The notes beneath the pieces are model-generated. The model saw only the letters and a list, made by a program, of their open reading frames with translations. It did no database searches and was not told where the DNA came from. The position numbers were made by a program, and so were the translations under genes. From Microbacterium sp. VKM Ac-2870 (GTDB lineage: Bacteria > Actinomycetota > Actinomycetes > Actinomycetales > Microbacteriaceae), in contig NZ_JADKSH010000006.1 of NCBI RefSeq assembly GCF_015350795.1, positions 1 through 64,000 of the forward strand: a DNA stretch of 64,000 bases, read 5' to 3'. Positions 25,306 through 32,672 of the stretch are shown here, one piece after another; the first letter of the stretch is position 1, and the number at the start of each line of letters is the position of its first letter.

Positions 25306-26106
25306 ATGCGTCGAACTCTGCCTGTTCTGCTCAGCATCGCCGCCATCGCCGCAGCGCTCACCCTCACCGCGTGTGCTGCGGGAAGCAACGTTGCGCCCTC
25401 GCCCACGTCGACCAGTGCGTCCGCTGCTGCGGCTGCGACCCCGACGGCCGTCGCCGGAGCACCGGCCATCGCCGCGCCCATGGCGTGCGACGCCGTCGAC
25501 CTGAAGCCAGACGTGAAGGTCACCGGCACGGATCTCGCAGCGTGCGTCGTCGCTTACTCCACGGTTGCGGGAAGCGGTCACGAGACGTTCACCTCGTCCG
25601 ACGGCAGCACCGGCACCGCCGACGTCGTCTTCGGCGACGCCCCGGCCATGTCGGGCACGATCGCCGGCCCCGACGGCACCACGTCGTTCGTGCTCACCCC
25701 CGATGCCGCCTGGGTGACGATCGACGGGGTCTGGGTCGAAGGTGACGGCAACAGCACCGAGACCAAGAAGATGCTCGCCGGAACCATCGGACAGGCGTAC
25801 CGGGCCGCCGCCGATCCGACGGTGGCGGCGTCGTTCATCTCCTCCGCCCCGAGCTGGACGGTGCAGAAGGACCAGGACCTCGTCACCCTTCCCGACAACA
25901 GCCAGGTGAGCGCGTGGCGACTGCAGGCCGACGCGCCCTTCACGATGCTCGGCGCCGACGTCCAGGAGATGGTCGTGTGGCTTTCGTCCGCGCACGTACC
26001 CGTCGGCAACCAGGCGACCGTCAGCGTGGGCGGCATCCAGACCACGACCTCCCAGCACTACTCCGGGTGGGGGATGCCGGTGAGCATCGCCACACCTCAG
26101 CCGTGA
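25306..26106 (+). CDS. Lipoprotein, LppX/LprG-like or unknown
   Basis: 266 residues with signal LLSIAAIAAALTLTACA (lipobox LTAC), a long Ala/Ser/Thr/Pro linker and an alternating-strand mature domain (VFGDAPAMSGTIAGPDGTTS, then AWVTIDGVWVEGDGNS), similar in layout to actinobacterial lipid-binding lipoproteins in which a beta-sheet half-barrel is expected, although no motif proves this. ATG 25306 lies 6 bases after TACAGT (25294-25299), so the transcript is probably leaderless. Exported and membrane-anchored. Confidence 0.7.
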   Translation: MRRTLPVLLSIAAIAAALTLTACAAGSNVAPSPTSTSASAAAAATPTAVAGAPAIAAPMACDAVDLKPDVKVTGTDLAACVVAYSTVAGSGHETFTSSDGSTGTADVVFGDAPAMSGTIAGPDGTTSFVLTPDAAWVTIDGVWVEGDGNSTETKKMLAGTIGQAYRAAADPTVAASFISSAPSWTVQKDQDLVTLPDNSQVSAWRLQADAPFTMLGADVQEMVVWLSSAHVPVGNQATVSVGGIQTTTSQHYSGWGMPVSIATPQP

Positions 26107-26154
26107 GTGCTGCCGGTCTCACCCTCGAGCGGCGCCACGCCGCAGACGTGCACT

Positions 26155-27417
26155 TCAGCGGACTCGATGACCCGCGGCCCCCCGTCGCAGCGCGCGGTAG
26201 GCGACACCGGCAACGACGACGATGACGCCTCCGACGATCGACGGCCACGGCAGCGTCGCGACCAGCACGACGCATCCGACCGCGCCGATGACCTGCAGCG
26301 CACGTGGAAAACGGCGACGCCCGGCATCCTGTCGGAAGGCTGCGATGTTCGCGATCAGGTAATACAGCAGCACGCCGAACGACGAGAACCCGATCGCGGA
26401 ACGCAGGTCGGTCGCCACGATCAGCACGCTCACGATCACGGCGAGGGTCAGTTCGGCGCGGTGCGGCACCGCATAGCGCGGGTGAACCGCCGACAGCCAG
26501 CGCGGCAGATCGCCGCCGCGCGCCATCGCCAGGCTCGTGCGCCCGATGCCGGCGACGAGGGCGAGAAGCGCACCGAGGGATGCCGCCGCGGCGCCGATCC
26601 GCACGACGGGCGCGGTCCAGTCCCACCCGCCGGCCGCCGCGACCTCCGCCAGCGGAGCAGACGAGGTGGCCAGTCGTTCCGGACCGAGGGTTGCGAGCGC
26701 CGACACCGCGACGGCGACGTAGACGACGAGTGCCAGAGCGAGCGCGACGACGATCGCGCGCGGAATGGTGCGCTGCGGGTCGCGCACCTCTTCGCCCATG
26801 GTGGCGATGCGCGCATACCCGGCGAAGGCGAAGAACAGCAGCCCGGCCGACTGCAGGATGCCGCACCAGCCGTTCTCGCCGAGTCCGATGGCCAGGTGCG
26901 CGGCGGTGCCGGTTCCGGATGCCGCGGCCGCAACGACCACGAGCGCGAGCACCGACAGCACGATCACCACGATCGCCTTGGTCAGCGCGGCGGTGCGGGT
27001 CACCCCGAGAGAGTTGACGACCGCGAGGGCGAGCACCGCGGCGACCGCGACCGGCTTCTCCCACCCGGCGGGCGCCGCATACGACGCGAAGGTCAGCGCC
27101 ATGGCCGCGCAGCTGGCGGTCTTGCCGATGACGAACGACCACCCCGCGAAGAACCCCGACCAGGGACCGATCATCTCGCGGCCGTAGACGTAGGTGCCGC
27201 CGGAGGTCGGAAACTGCGTGGCGAGCTGCGCCGACGAGGTGGCGTTCGCGTACGCGACGATCGCCGCGATCGCCAGGCCGATCAGCAACCCCGAGCCGGC
27301 GGCTGCGGCGGCGGGGGCGAAGGCGGCGAAGACACCCGCGCCGATCATCGACCCCAGGCCGATCGCGATCGCATCCACGAGGCCGAGCCGGCGCGACAGG
27401 GCGCCGGTCGCGGTCAT
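26155..27417 (-). CDS. APC-superfamily amino acid/polyamine permease
   Basis: 420 residues with about twelve transmembrane helices. The first helix has the APC signature (IAIGLGSMIGAGVFAAF) for backbone recognition of the substrate, followed by TSSAQLATQFPTSGGTYVYG, typical of this family. The loop GYARIATMGEEVRDPQRTIP between TM6 and TM7 is also characteristic. Cytoplasmic membrane, probably proton-coupled uptake or exchange. The substrate cannot be read from the sequence. The ATG at 27417 is the natural start. Confidence 0.9.
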   Translation of the reverse strand: MTATGALSRRLGLVDAIAIGLGSMIGAGVFAAFAPAAAAAGSGLLIGLAIAAIVAYANATSSAQLATQFPTSGGTYVYGREMIGPWSGFFAGWSFVIGKTASCAAMALTFASYAAPAGWEKPVAVAAVLALAVVNSLGVTRTAALTKAIVVIVLSVLALVVVAAAASGTGTAAHLAIGLGENGWCGILQSAGLLFFAFAGYARIATMGEEVRDPQRTIPRAIVVALALALVVYVAVAVSALATLGPERLATSSAPLAEVAAAGGWDWTAPVVRIGAAAASLGALLALVAGIGRTSLAMARGGDLPRWLSAVHPRYAVPHRAELTLAVIVSVLIVATDLRSAIGFSSFGVLLYYLIANIAAFRQDAGRRRFPRALQVIGAVGCVVLVATLPWPSIVGGVIVVVAGVAYRALRRGAAGHRVR

Positions 27418-27532
27418 TCGGCGGCCCGTCGGGAGGTCGTTTCGATCACGCCCGGATTGTAGTCGCGCGCAGCCACCCGCCGGTGAACGCGCCAGACGCT
27501 ATCCTGAGAACCTCGACAGCCGAGGAGGAACG

Positions 27533-27817
27533 ATGATCGACGCGTTCCTCACCGTGCTGCACGCGATCGCCGTCGCCGTCGGCCTCATGGGCCCGGACAT
27601 CACGCAGGCGGGCTCCTGGATCGCCATGGCTGTGGCCGTGGCATCCCTCGCCGTTGTCGTGGTCTCGGCGGCGACGGCATCTGCCGGCTCCAGCAGATCG
27701 TCGCGGGTGCATCCCACACGCACGGATGTGCGGCACGCGTCGGTGTCGCAGAGCGATCCCGACGCTCCCGGGCACATTCTCCGTCGAGGCCCGGGCGGGC
27801 CGGTCACGGCCGCCTAG
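27533..27817 (+). CDS. DUF6412-type small membrane protein
   Basis: 94 residues. One or two hydrophobic segments in the N-terminal half (LTVLHAIAVAVGLMG and IAMAVAVASLAVVVVSA), then a polar Ser/Arg tail (SSRVHPTRTDVRH). A DUF6412 protein is often encoded next to a YidC-like gene in Actinobacteria, and here YidC follows after 86 bases. GAGGAGGA is the ribosome site. Its role may be linked to insertion of membrane proteins; this is inference from synteny. Confidence 0.75.
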   Translation: MIDAFLTVLHAIAVAVGLMGPDITQAGSWIAMAVAVASLAVVVVSAATASAGSSRSSRVHPTRTDVRHASVSQSDPDAPGHILRRGPGGPVTAA

Positions 27818-27903
27818 CCCTTCGCCGGCGAATACTCTTCGTTCCCGGCATCTCTTCGCGGCCGACCAGCTCACCCTGATCGCCTCGATGAAACGGATGC
27901 CCC

Positions 27904-28650
27904 GTGGACCTCCTCTCTCTGCCGCCGGTGGCGGCCATGCTCGACCTCACCGCCTCCGGGCTGATGACCTTGATCACCTTCTTGACGCCCGTCGCGGGGC
28001 CGCTGTCGGCCGCGCTCGCCGTCGTCCTGCTGACCCTCGTCGTGCGTGCCGCGCTCGTCCCGGTGGGTATCGCTCAAGCGAAAGCCGAACAGACGCGCGC
28101 ACGCCTGGCACCGCGACTGCGCACGTTGCAGACGCGCCACCGCAACGATCGTGAGCGCCTGCAGCGCGAAACGATGAAGCTCTATCGCGACGAGGGGGCG
28201 TCACCGTTCGCGGGCTGTCTGCCGCTTCTGCTGCAGGCACCGGTGGTCGGCCTCGTGTACGCGGTGTTTCTGCACACGTCCATCGCCGGACACGACAACC
28301 CACTGCTCGGACAGACTCTGTTCGGGGTTCCCCTCGGGCGCGGATTCGTCTCCGCGGTCGCGGAGCAGAGTCTCGACCCGGCGACCGTGGCGGTGACCGG
28401 CGCGATCGTCGTTGCGCTCGCCGTCATCGCCGAACTGACTCGGCGTCTGCTGCGGCCACCCGCGCCGGCGAGCGATCAGACAGCCGTCGGCGTGCCGCCC
28501 GCGTTCGTGGGGGCGCTCCCGTTCGTCACCGCCGTCATCGCCCTGTTCGTGCCGACCGCCGCCGCCCTCTACCTGCTGACCACCAGCGCATGGACGCTCG
28601 GTCAGCGGCTCATTCTGCGACGCGTCTACCCGCCCGAGCCGGTCACCTGA
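27904..28650 (+). CDS. YidC/Oxa1-family membrane insertase paralogue
   Basis: 248 residues, about five transmembrane segments in the YidC layout. Signature elements: the hydrophilic-groove helix with RAALVPVGIAQAKAEQTRAR (Arg in TM1/2 region), the cytosolic hairpin LQRETMKLYRDEGASPFAGC and TM3 LPLLLQAPVVGLVYAVF. It inserts proteins into the cytoplasmic membrane with or without SecYEG. It lacks the long periplasmic domain of proteobacterial YidC, as usual in Gram-positives. Being short and next to DUF6412, it is likely a second paralogue rather than the rpmH-rnpA-linked copy. GTG start. Confidence 0.85.
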   Translation: MDLLSLPPVAAMLDLTASGLMTLITFLTPVAGPLSAALAVVLLTLVVRAALVPVGIAQAKAEQTRARLAPRLRTLQTRHRNDRERLQRETMKLYRDEGASPFAGCLPLLLQAPVVGLVYAVFLHTSIAGHDNPLLGQTLFGVPLGRGFVSAVAEQSLDPATVAVTGAIVVALAVIAELTRRLLRPPAPASDQTAVGVPPAFVGALPFVTAVIALFVPTAAALYLLTTSAWTLGQRLILRRVYPPEPVT

Positions 28651-28699
28651 CCTCACGTCGTCGTTGTCGCGGCGGCTGCCGGCGCCGTGGGGGCGCGTG

Positions 28700-28834
28700 T
28701 CAGCGGGCCGCGTCCGTCAGGTCGATCTCGTACGCGGTGCCGTCGATCAAGAAGAGCACGGTCTCGCCTTCTCCCGGCGCGAGGACGGTGCCGTCGAGGT
28801 CGTCGACGAGCTGATGCACGATTCTGCGGGCCAT
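28700..28834 (-). CDS. 44-residue Lsr2-like peptide (dimerisation domain only)
   Basis: The minus-strand reading frame ARRIVHQLVDDLDGTVLAPG followed by a strand ETVLFLIDGTAYEIDLTD is the N-terminal beta-sheet dimerisation domain of Lsr2 and stops where that domain ends. The AT-hook-like DNA-binding domain (with its RGR motif) is absent. Lsr2 silences AT-rich or foreign DNA as oligomers; a truncated copy could act as a dominant negative or bridge. It is transcribed opposite to YidC and is followed (upstream on the minus strand) by the LuxR-type regulator. Possibly a decayed paralogue. Confidence 0.7.
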   Translation of the reverse strand: MARRIVHQLVDDLDGTVLAPGEGETVLFLIDGTAYEIDLTDAAR

Positions 28835-28877
28835 GCGCCGAGCCTACTGACCGGCGCCTCTCGGCCGGTGACACCGC

Positions 28878-29726
28878 TCAGGGCAGCAGGCCCGCGCGCC
28901 GCGCACGCGCCACGGCGGCGTGGCGTGTGCCCGCGTCGAGCTTGGCCATCGCCGACTGCAGATACGACTTCACGGTTCCTTCGCGAAGCCCGAGGGCGGC
29001 GGCGATCTCCGCGTTGGTCTGTCCGAGCGCGGCGCAGGAGAGCACGTCGATCTCGCGCGGCGAGAGCTTGGCGTCGATCGGCTCGATGAGGCCGGCGTCG
29101 TCGCTTGACAGGACGGCAAGGCGGCGCTCGATGTCAGACAGGCGACGTCGGATGCCGGCATCCGACACATCCGCGGCGACGCGGCGCAGCTGAGCGTACG
29201 TCTCGCGGAGCTCTTCCCGTGCCGCCACATCGATGCCCGGTGCTGCGGGGGAGACGAGTGCGAGGCGGCGACCGACCTCTTCGCGCACGCGCAGCTCGGT
29301 GGCGAGGTCGGCGGCCACCTGAAGCGCGGTGCGCGCCGTCGACTCCCCGAACGGCGAGGTCGACCATGAACCGCAGTACAGGATGCCGCGGGCGCGGCCC
29401 GACACGAGCACGGGAACCGCGAACAGGGTGGAGATGCCCTCGCCGAGGATCGCGCGGTCGTAGTCGTGCGTGATGTTGCGCGACGACCGATAGTCCAGCG
29501 CCAGCCGCGGGCGACGCTCGACGAGCGCGCGACCGCCGAGTCCGCGTGAGGCATGGACCACCAGGCCGGACAGATGCGGCGTGCGATTGCCGACGATGGA
29601 TGTCACCTCGACGGCGTTGGCCTGTTCGAAGCCACCGAAGGCAACGGGCAGACCGGTGCGCGAGGCGAGGTCACCGACCGCGTGAGTCAGAAGCTCATCG
29701 TCGGTAGCGAGAGCTCCGGCTGCCAT
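28878..29726 (-). CDS. GAF-domain LuxR-type transcriptional regulator
   Basis: 282 residues. The N-terminal ~160 form a GAF-like sensor (GLPVAFGGFEQANAVEV, then ISTLFAVPVLVSGRARGI) and the C-terminal ~60 a LuxR-type HTH (LSPREIDVLSCAALGQTNAE, GTVKSYLQSAMAKL). Linker helix with RRRLSDIERRL. GAF-LuxR proteins of this type often control genes for uptake and use of acids. Its start is divergent from the DUF485-ActP operon at 29855 and shares that intergenic region, so I infer control of acetate uptake. Confidence 0.85.
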   Translation of the reverse strand: MAAGALATDDELLTHAVGDLASRTGLPVAFGGFEQANAVEVTSIVGNRTPHLSGLVVHASRGLGGRALVERRPRLALDYRSSRNITHDYDRAILGEGISTLFAVPVLVSGRARGILYCGSWSTSPFGESTARTALQVAADLATELRVREEVGRRLALVSPAAPGIDVAAREELRETYAQLRRVAADVSDAGIRRRLSDIERRLAVLSSDDAGLIEPIDAKLSPREIDVLSCAALGQTNAEIAAALGLREGTVKSYLQSAMAKLDAGTRHAAVARARRAGLLP

Positions 29727-29816
29727 AGCGGATACCTACTTCCGGGGGTGACCGCTGCGTCACGCGTTTTCGTAGGGTCGACGATACCACGGAGCCGATC
29801 GACGAGGATCGGCCGA

Positions 29817-29834
29817 GGGGGCGCGTGCGCCCCC
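29817..29834. promoter_or_regulatory. Near-perfect palindrome before the DUF485-ActP operon
   Basis: GGGGGCGC-GT-GCGCCCCC, 8-bp arms with a 2-base centre, 20 bases before ATG 29855. Either an operator for the divergent regulator or an mRNA hairpin that covers the leader. Not tested. Confidence 0.5.
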
Positions 29835-29854
29835 GCATGAGGCAGGGAGGCCAC

Positions 29855-30208
29855 ATGTCCATACCGTCCGCCGATCCGTCGCCGCCCACCGGTGGTGGCA
29901 TCGACTACGTCGCCGTCGAGCAATCACCGCGATTCGTCGAGCTCAAGCAGAGGCACCGGAGTTTCGTCTGGCCGCTGGCCGTCGTGTTCCTCGTGTGGTA
30001 CTTCGTCTACGTGCTGCTGTCGTCGTTCGCATCCGACTTCATGTCGACGCGGGTGACGGGCGACATCACCATCGGACTTCTCCTCGGTCTCGGCCAGTTC
30101 GTGACGACGTTTGCGATCACGATGGGCTACGTCGCCTACGCGAACCGGCGCCTCGACCCGGTGTCGTCCGAGATCCGCACCGATCTCGAGCGGAGGGACG
30201 TCGCATGA
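29855..30208 (+). CDS. DUF485 membrane protein (YjcH-like)
   Basis: 117 residues with two transmembrane helices (WPLAVVFLVWYFVYVLLSSF and GLLLGLGQFVTTFAITMGYV) and a cytoplasmic acidic N-terminus. DUF485 proteins are always found before acetate or pyruvate symporters of the SSS family and probably assist them. ATG 29855 is chosen for its AGGGAGG ribosome site; the stop overlaps the symporter start by 4 bases (ATGA), so the two are co-translated. Confidence 0.9.
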   Translation: MSIPSADPSPPTGGGIDYVAVEQSPRFVELKQRHRSFVWPLAVVFLVWYFVYVLLSSFASDFMSTRVTGDITIGLLLGLGQFVTTFAITMGYVAYANRRLDPVSSEIRTDLERRDVA

Positions 30209-31827
30209 TGCTGTCGATCTCGACCGTGACCGCCGCGGGAGCCACTGCGGAGAACAACCCGGTGCTGAACATCGCGATCTTCGGCGCTTTCGTCGCCGTG
30301 ACGCTCTTCATCGTCATCCGCGCCAGTCGCAACAACAAGACAGCGGCTGACTACTACGCGGCGGGTCGGTCGTTCACCGGGCCGCAGAACGGGTTCGCCA
30401 TCGCGGGCGACTACCTGTCGGCGGCATCGTTCCTCGGCATCGTCGGCGCCATCGCGATCAACGGTTACGACGGCTTCCTCTATTCGATCGGCTTCCTCGT
30501 CGCCTGGCTGGTGGCGCTGCTGCTGGTCGCGGAGCTTATGCGCAACACCGGCAAGTTCACGATGGCCGACGTGCTCTCGTTCCGGTTGAAGCAGGGGCCT
30601 GTGCGGATGGCGGCCGCGCTCACCACGCTCGCGGTCTGTTTCTTCTATCTGCTCGCGCAGATGGCCGGCGCGGGCGGGCTCGTTTCGCTGCTGCTGGGCA
30701 TCAATGACAGGGTCGGTCAGTCGATCGTCGTCGCGGTGGTCGGTGTGCTGATGATCGTCTACGTCCTCATCGGCGGGATGAAGGGCACGACCTGGGTGCA
30801 GATCGTCAAGGCCTTCCTGCTCATCGGCGGGGCGATCGTCATGACCATCTGGGTGCTGGCGATCAACGGGTTCAACTTCAACACGCTGCTGGAGTCCGCC
30901 GTCGCGGCATCCACCTCGACCCCTCAGGACGCCATCCTCGGACCGGGCCTGCAGTACGGCAAGAACCCGTGGGACTTCATCTCGCTGGCTGTCGCACTGG
31001 TGCTCGGCACGGCCGGTCTGCCGCACGTGCTGATGCGCTTCTACACGGTGCCCACGGCGAAGGAAGCCCGCCGTTCTGTGGTCTGGGCGATCTGGCTGAT
31101 CGGCCTGTTCTACCTGCTGACGCTGGTGCTCGGCTATGGTGCGGGCGCCCTGGTGGGACCTGCCACCATCAAGGCCGCACCCGGCGGCGTCAACTCCGCG
31201 GCGCCGCTGTTGGCGCAAGCGTTGGGCGGCCCCCTGCTGCTCGGGTTCATCTCCGCCGTCGCCTTTGCCACGATCCTCGCGGTCGTCGCCGGTCTGACGA
31301 TCACGGCGGCGGCATCGTTCGCCCACGACATCTACGCCAACGTGGTGAAGAAGGGCAACGTGCCGCCCGACGGAGAGGTCAAGGTAGCCCGTCGCACGGT
31401 GATCGTGATCGGTGTGCTGGCGATTGTCGGCGGAATCGGCGTGCAGGGCCAGAACGTGGCGTTCCTCGTCGCGCTCGCCTTCGCGGTGGCGGCATCGGCG
31501 AACCTGCCGACCATCCTCTACTCGCTGTTCTGGCGTCGGTTCACGACGCGCGGTGCGGTGTGGAGCATGTACGGCGGATTGGCGGCGGCGATCATCCTGA
31601 TCGCGCTCTCCCCGGTGTTCTGGGGCACGGAGACGAGCGTCTTCAAGAACGTGGGGGTGGCCATCTGGCCGCTGAACAACCCCGGCATCGTGTCGATCCC
31701 GCTCGGGTTCTTCCTGGGCTGGCTGGGATCGGTCACGTCCCGCCGTGCGGAAGATCCGCGTAAGGCCGCCGAGATGGAGGTGCGTTCGCTCACCGGCTAC
31801 GGGGCCGAGAAGGCGGTGGATCACTGA
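30205..31827 (+). CDS. actP: Cation/acetate symporter, sodium:solute symporter family
   Basis: 540 residues, about thirteen transmembrane helices, with the SSS signature: DYYAAGRSFTGPQNGFAIAG and DYLSAASFLGIVG, then GGMKGTTWVQIVKAFLLIGG, GLPHVLMRFYTVPTAKEARR near the middle and the SFAHDIYANVV loop, all typical of ActP. It imports short-chain carboxylates with Na+ or H+. ATG 30205 overlaps DUF485 (ATGA). Followed by a perfect hairpin that terminates the operon. Expected regulator is the divergent GAF-LuxR gene. Substrate acetate is likely but glycolate or pyruvate is possible. Confidence 0.9.
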   Translation: MMLSISTVTAAGATAENNPVLNIAIFGAFVAVTLFIVIRASRNNKTAADYYAAGRSFTGPQNGFAIAGDYLSAASFLGIVGAIAINGYDGFLYSIGFLVAWLVALLLVAELMRNTGKFTMADVLSFRLKQGPVRMAAALTTLAVCFFYLLAQMAGAGGLVSLLLGINDRVGQSIVVAVVGVLMIVYVLIGGMKGTTWVQIVKAFLLIGGAIVMTIWVLAINGFNFNTLLESAVAASTSTPQDAILGPGLQYGKNPWDFISLAVALVLGTAGLPHVLMRFYTVPTAKEARRSVVWAIWLIGLFYLLTLVLGYGAGALVGPATIKAAPGGVNSAAPLLAQALGGPLLLGFISAVAFATILAVVAGLTITAAASFAHDIYANVVKKGNVPPDGEVKVARRTVIVIGVLAIVGGIGVQGQNVAFLVALAFAVAASANLPTILYSLFWRRFTTRGAVWSMYGGLAAAIILIALSPVFWGTETSVFKNVGVAIWPLNNPGIVSIPLGFFLGWLGSVTSRRAEDPRKAAEMEVRSLTGYGAEKAVDH

Positions 31828-31844
31828 CTGCCCCACCCGTCACA

Positions 31845-31880
31845 GCGGCGGCCCCGGGGGTTCGGCCCCGGGGCCGCCGC
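31845..31880. terminator. 15-bp hairpin between the symporter and the alkyltransferase genes
   Basis: GCGGCGGCCCCGGGG pairs with CCCCGGGGCCGCCGC around a GTTCGG loop. Convergent genes meet here, so it can terminate both. Confidence 0.85.
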
Positions 31881-31894
31881 CGTGTGCGACCGGC

Positions 31895-32455
31895 CTACAC
31901 GGTCGCGCCCGGGCGTCGAGGCGCCCGGGTCGATTCGGCGCCGACGCGGGCTTCGAGGTCGAGCAGAAAGCGCTTGCGTTCGGGATGCCCGCCGTATTCA
32001 CCGATCGATCCGTCGCTGCGGACCACCCGGTGCGCGGGAATGACGATCGAGATCGGTGTGCGGGCGCAGGCAGATCCCGCGGCGCGGTGTGCACCCGGCG
32101 AGCCCGCCAAGATCGCGACTTCGCCGTACGACGCGGTCTCGCCGTAGGGGATCGTGCAGATCGCCTCCAGCGCGCGTCGTGCGAACCCGTCGACCGAGCC
32201 GAGATCCAACGCCAGGTCGAAGTCGCGTCTGTCGCCCGCGAAGTACTCGTCGAGTTGAGCGGTGATCGCGGCGGTGGCTGCGGCATCCGGCACCGAAGCC
32301 GCATGCAGGTCAGTGCTGATGCGCTCGAGGTGACGCTCCGCGGCGCCCAGCGCCACCTCGAGCACATCCAGTGCGACGAGACCCCCATCGGCGACGACGA
32401 TGAGGGCCTCGCCGATCGGTGTCGGGTGCACCGAGTACAGAAGAGATGAGGCCAT
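31895..32455 (-). CDS. O6-alkylguanine transferase homologue lacking the catalytic cysteine
   Basis: 186 residues with an N-terminal strand-rich domain (SLLYSVHPTPIGEALIVV) and a C-terminal DNA-binding domain in which YGETASYGEVA, then the AGSACARTP loop, and RSDGSIGEYGGHPERKRFLL follow the Ogt/MGMT pattern. The active-site motif PCHR is here PAHR (residues 140-143; codon GCG), so alkyl transfer to the protein is impossible at that site. Such PxHR proteins are alkyltransferase-like (ATL), which flag alkylguanine for excision repair. Most ATLs are shorter and lack the N-terminal domain; this one resembles a full Ogt with a substituted cysteine. ATG 32455 is the start. Confidence 0.9.
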   Translation of the reverse strand: MASSLLYSVHPTPIGEALIVVADGGLVALDVLEVALGAAERHLERISTDLHAASVPDAAATAAITAQLDEYFAGDRRDFDLALDLGSVDGFARRALEAICTIPYGETASYGEVAILAGSPGAHRAAGSACARTPISIVIPAHRVVRSDGSIGEYGGHPERKRFLLDLEARVGAESTRAPRRPGATV

Positions 32456-32672
32456 GGCTCCATGATGGCCGGGGATGCCGACGCGATCGCCCGCGGCAAA
32501 GAAACTGTGCACTGTGCCACCGACGAGGCTGCGGGGGAGGAAGCGACGGCCCCGTCTCATGCGTCACACGCGCCCCAATCCCGCGACAACCCGCCGCGTT
32601 GACAGGGAACCCCGTGATCGGGACTTTAAGGTGTCGAGTGTGTGGAGAGCAGACGATGGCGCCGTGCGAGGC

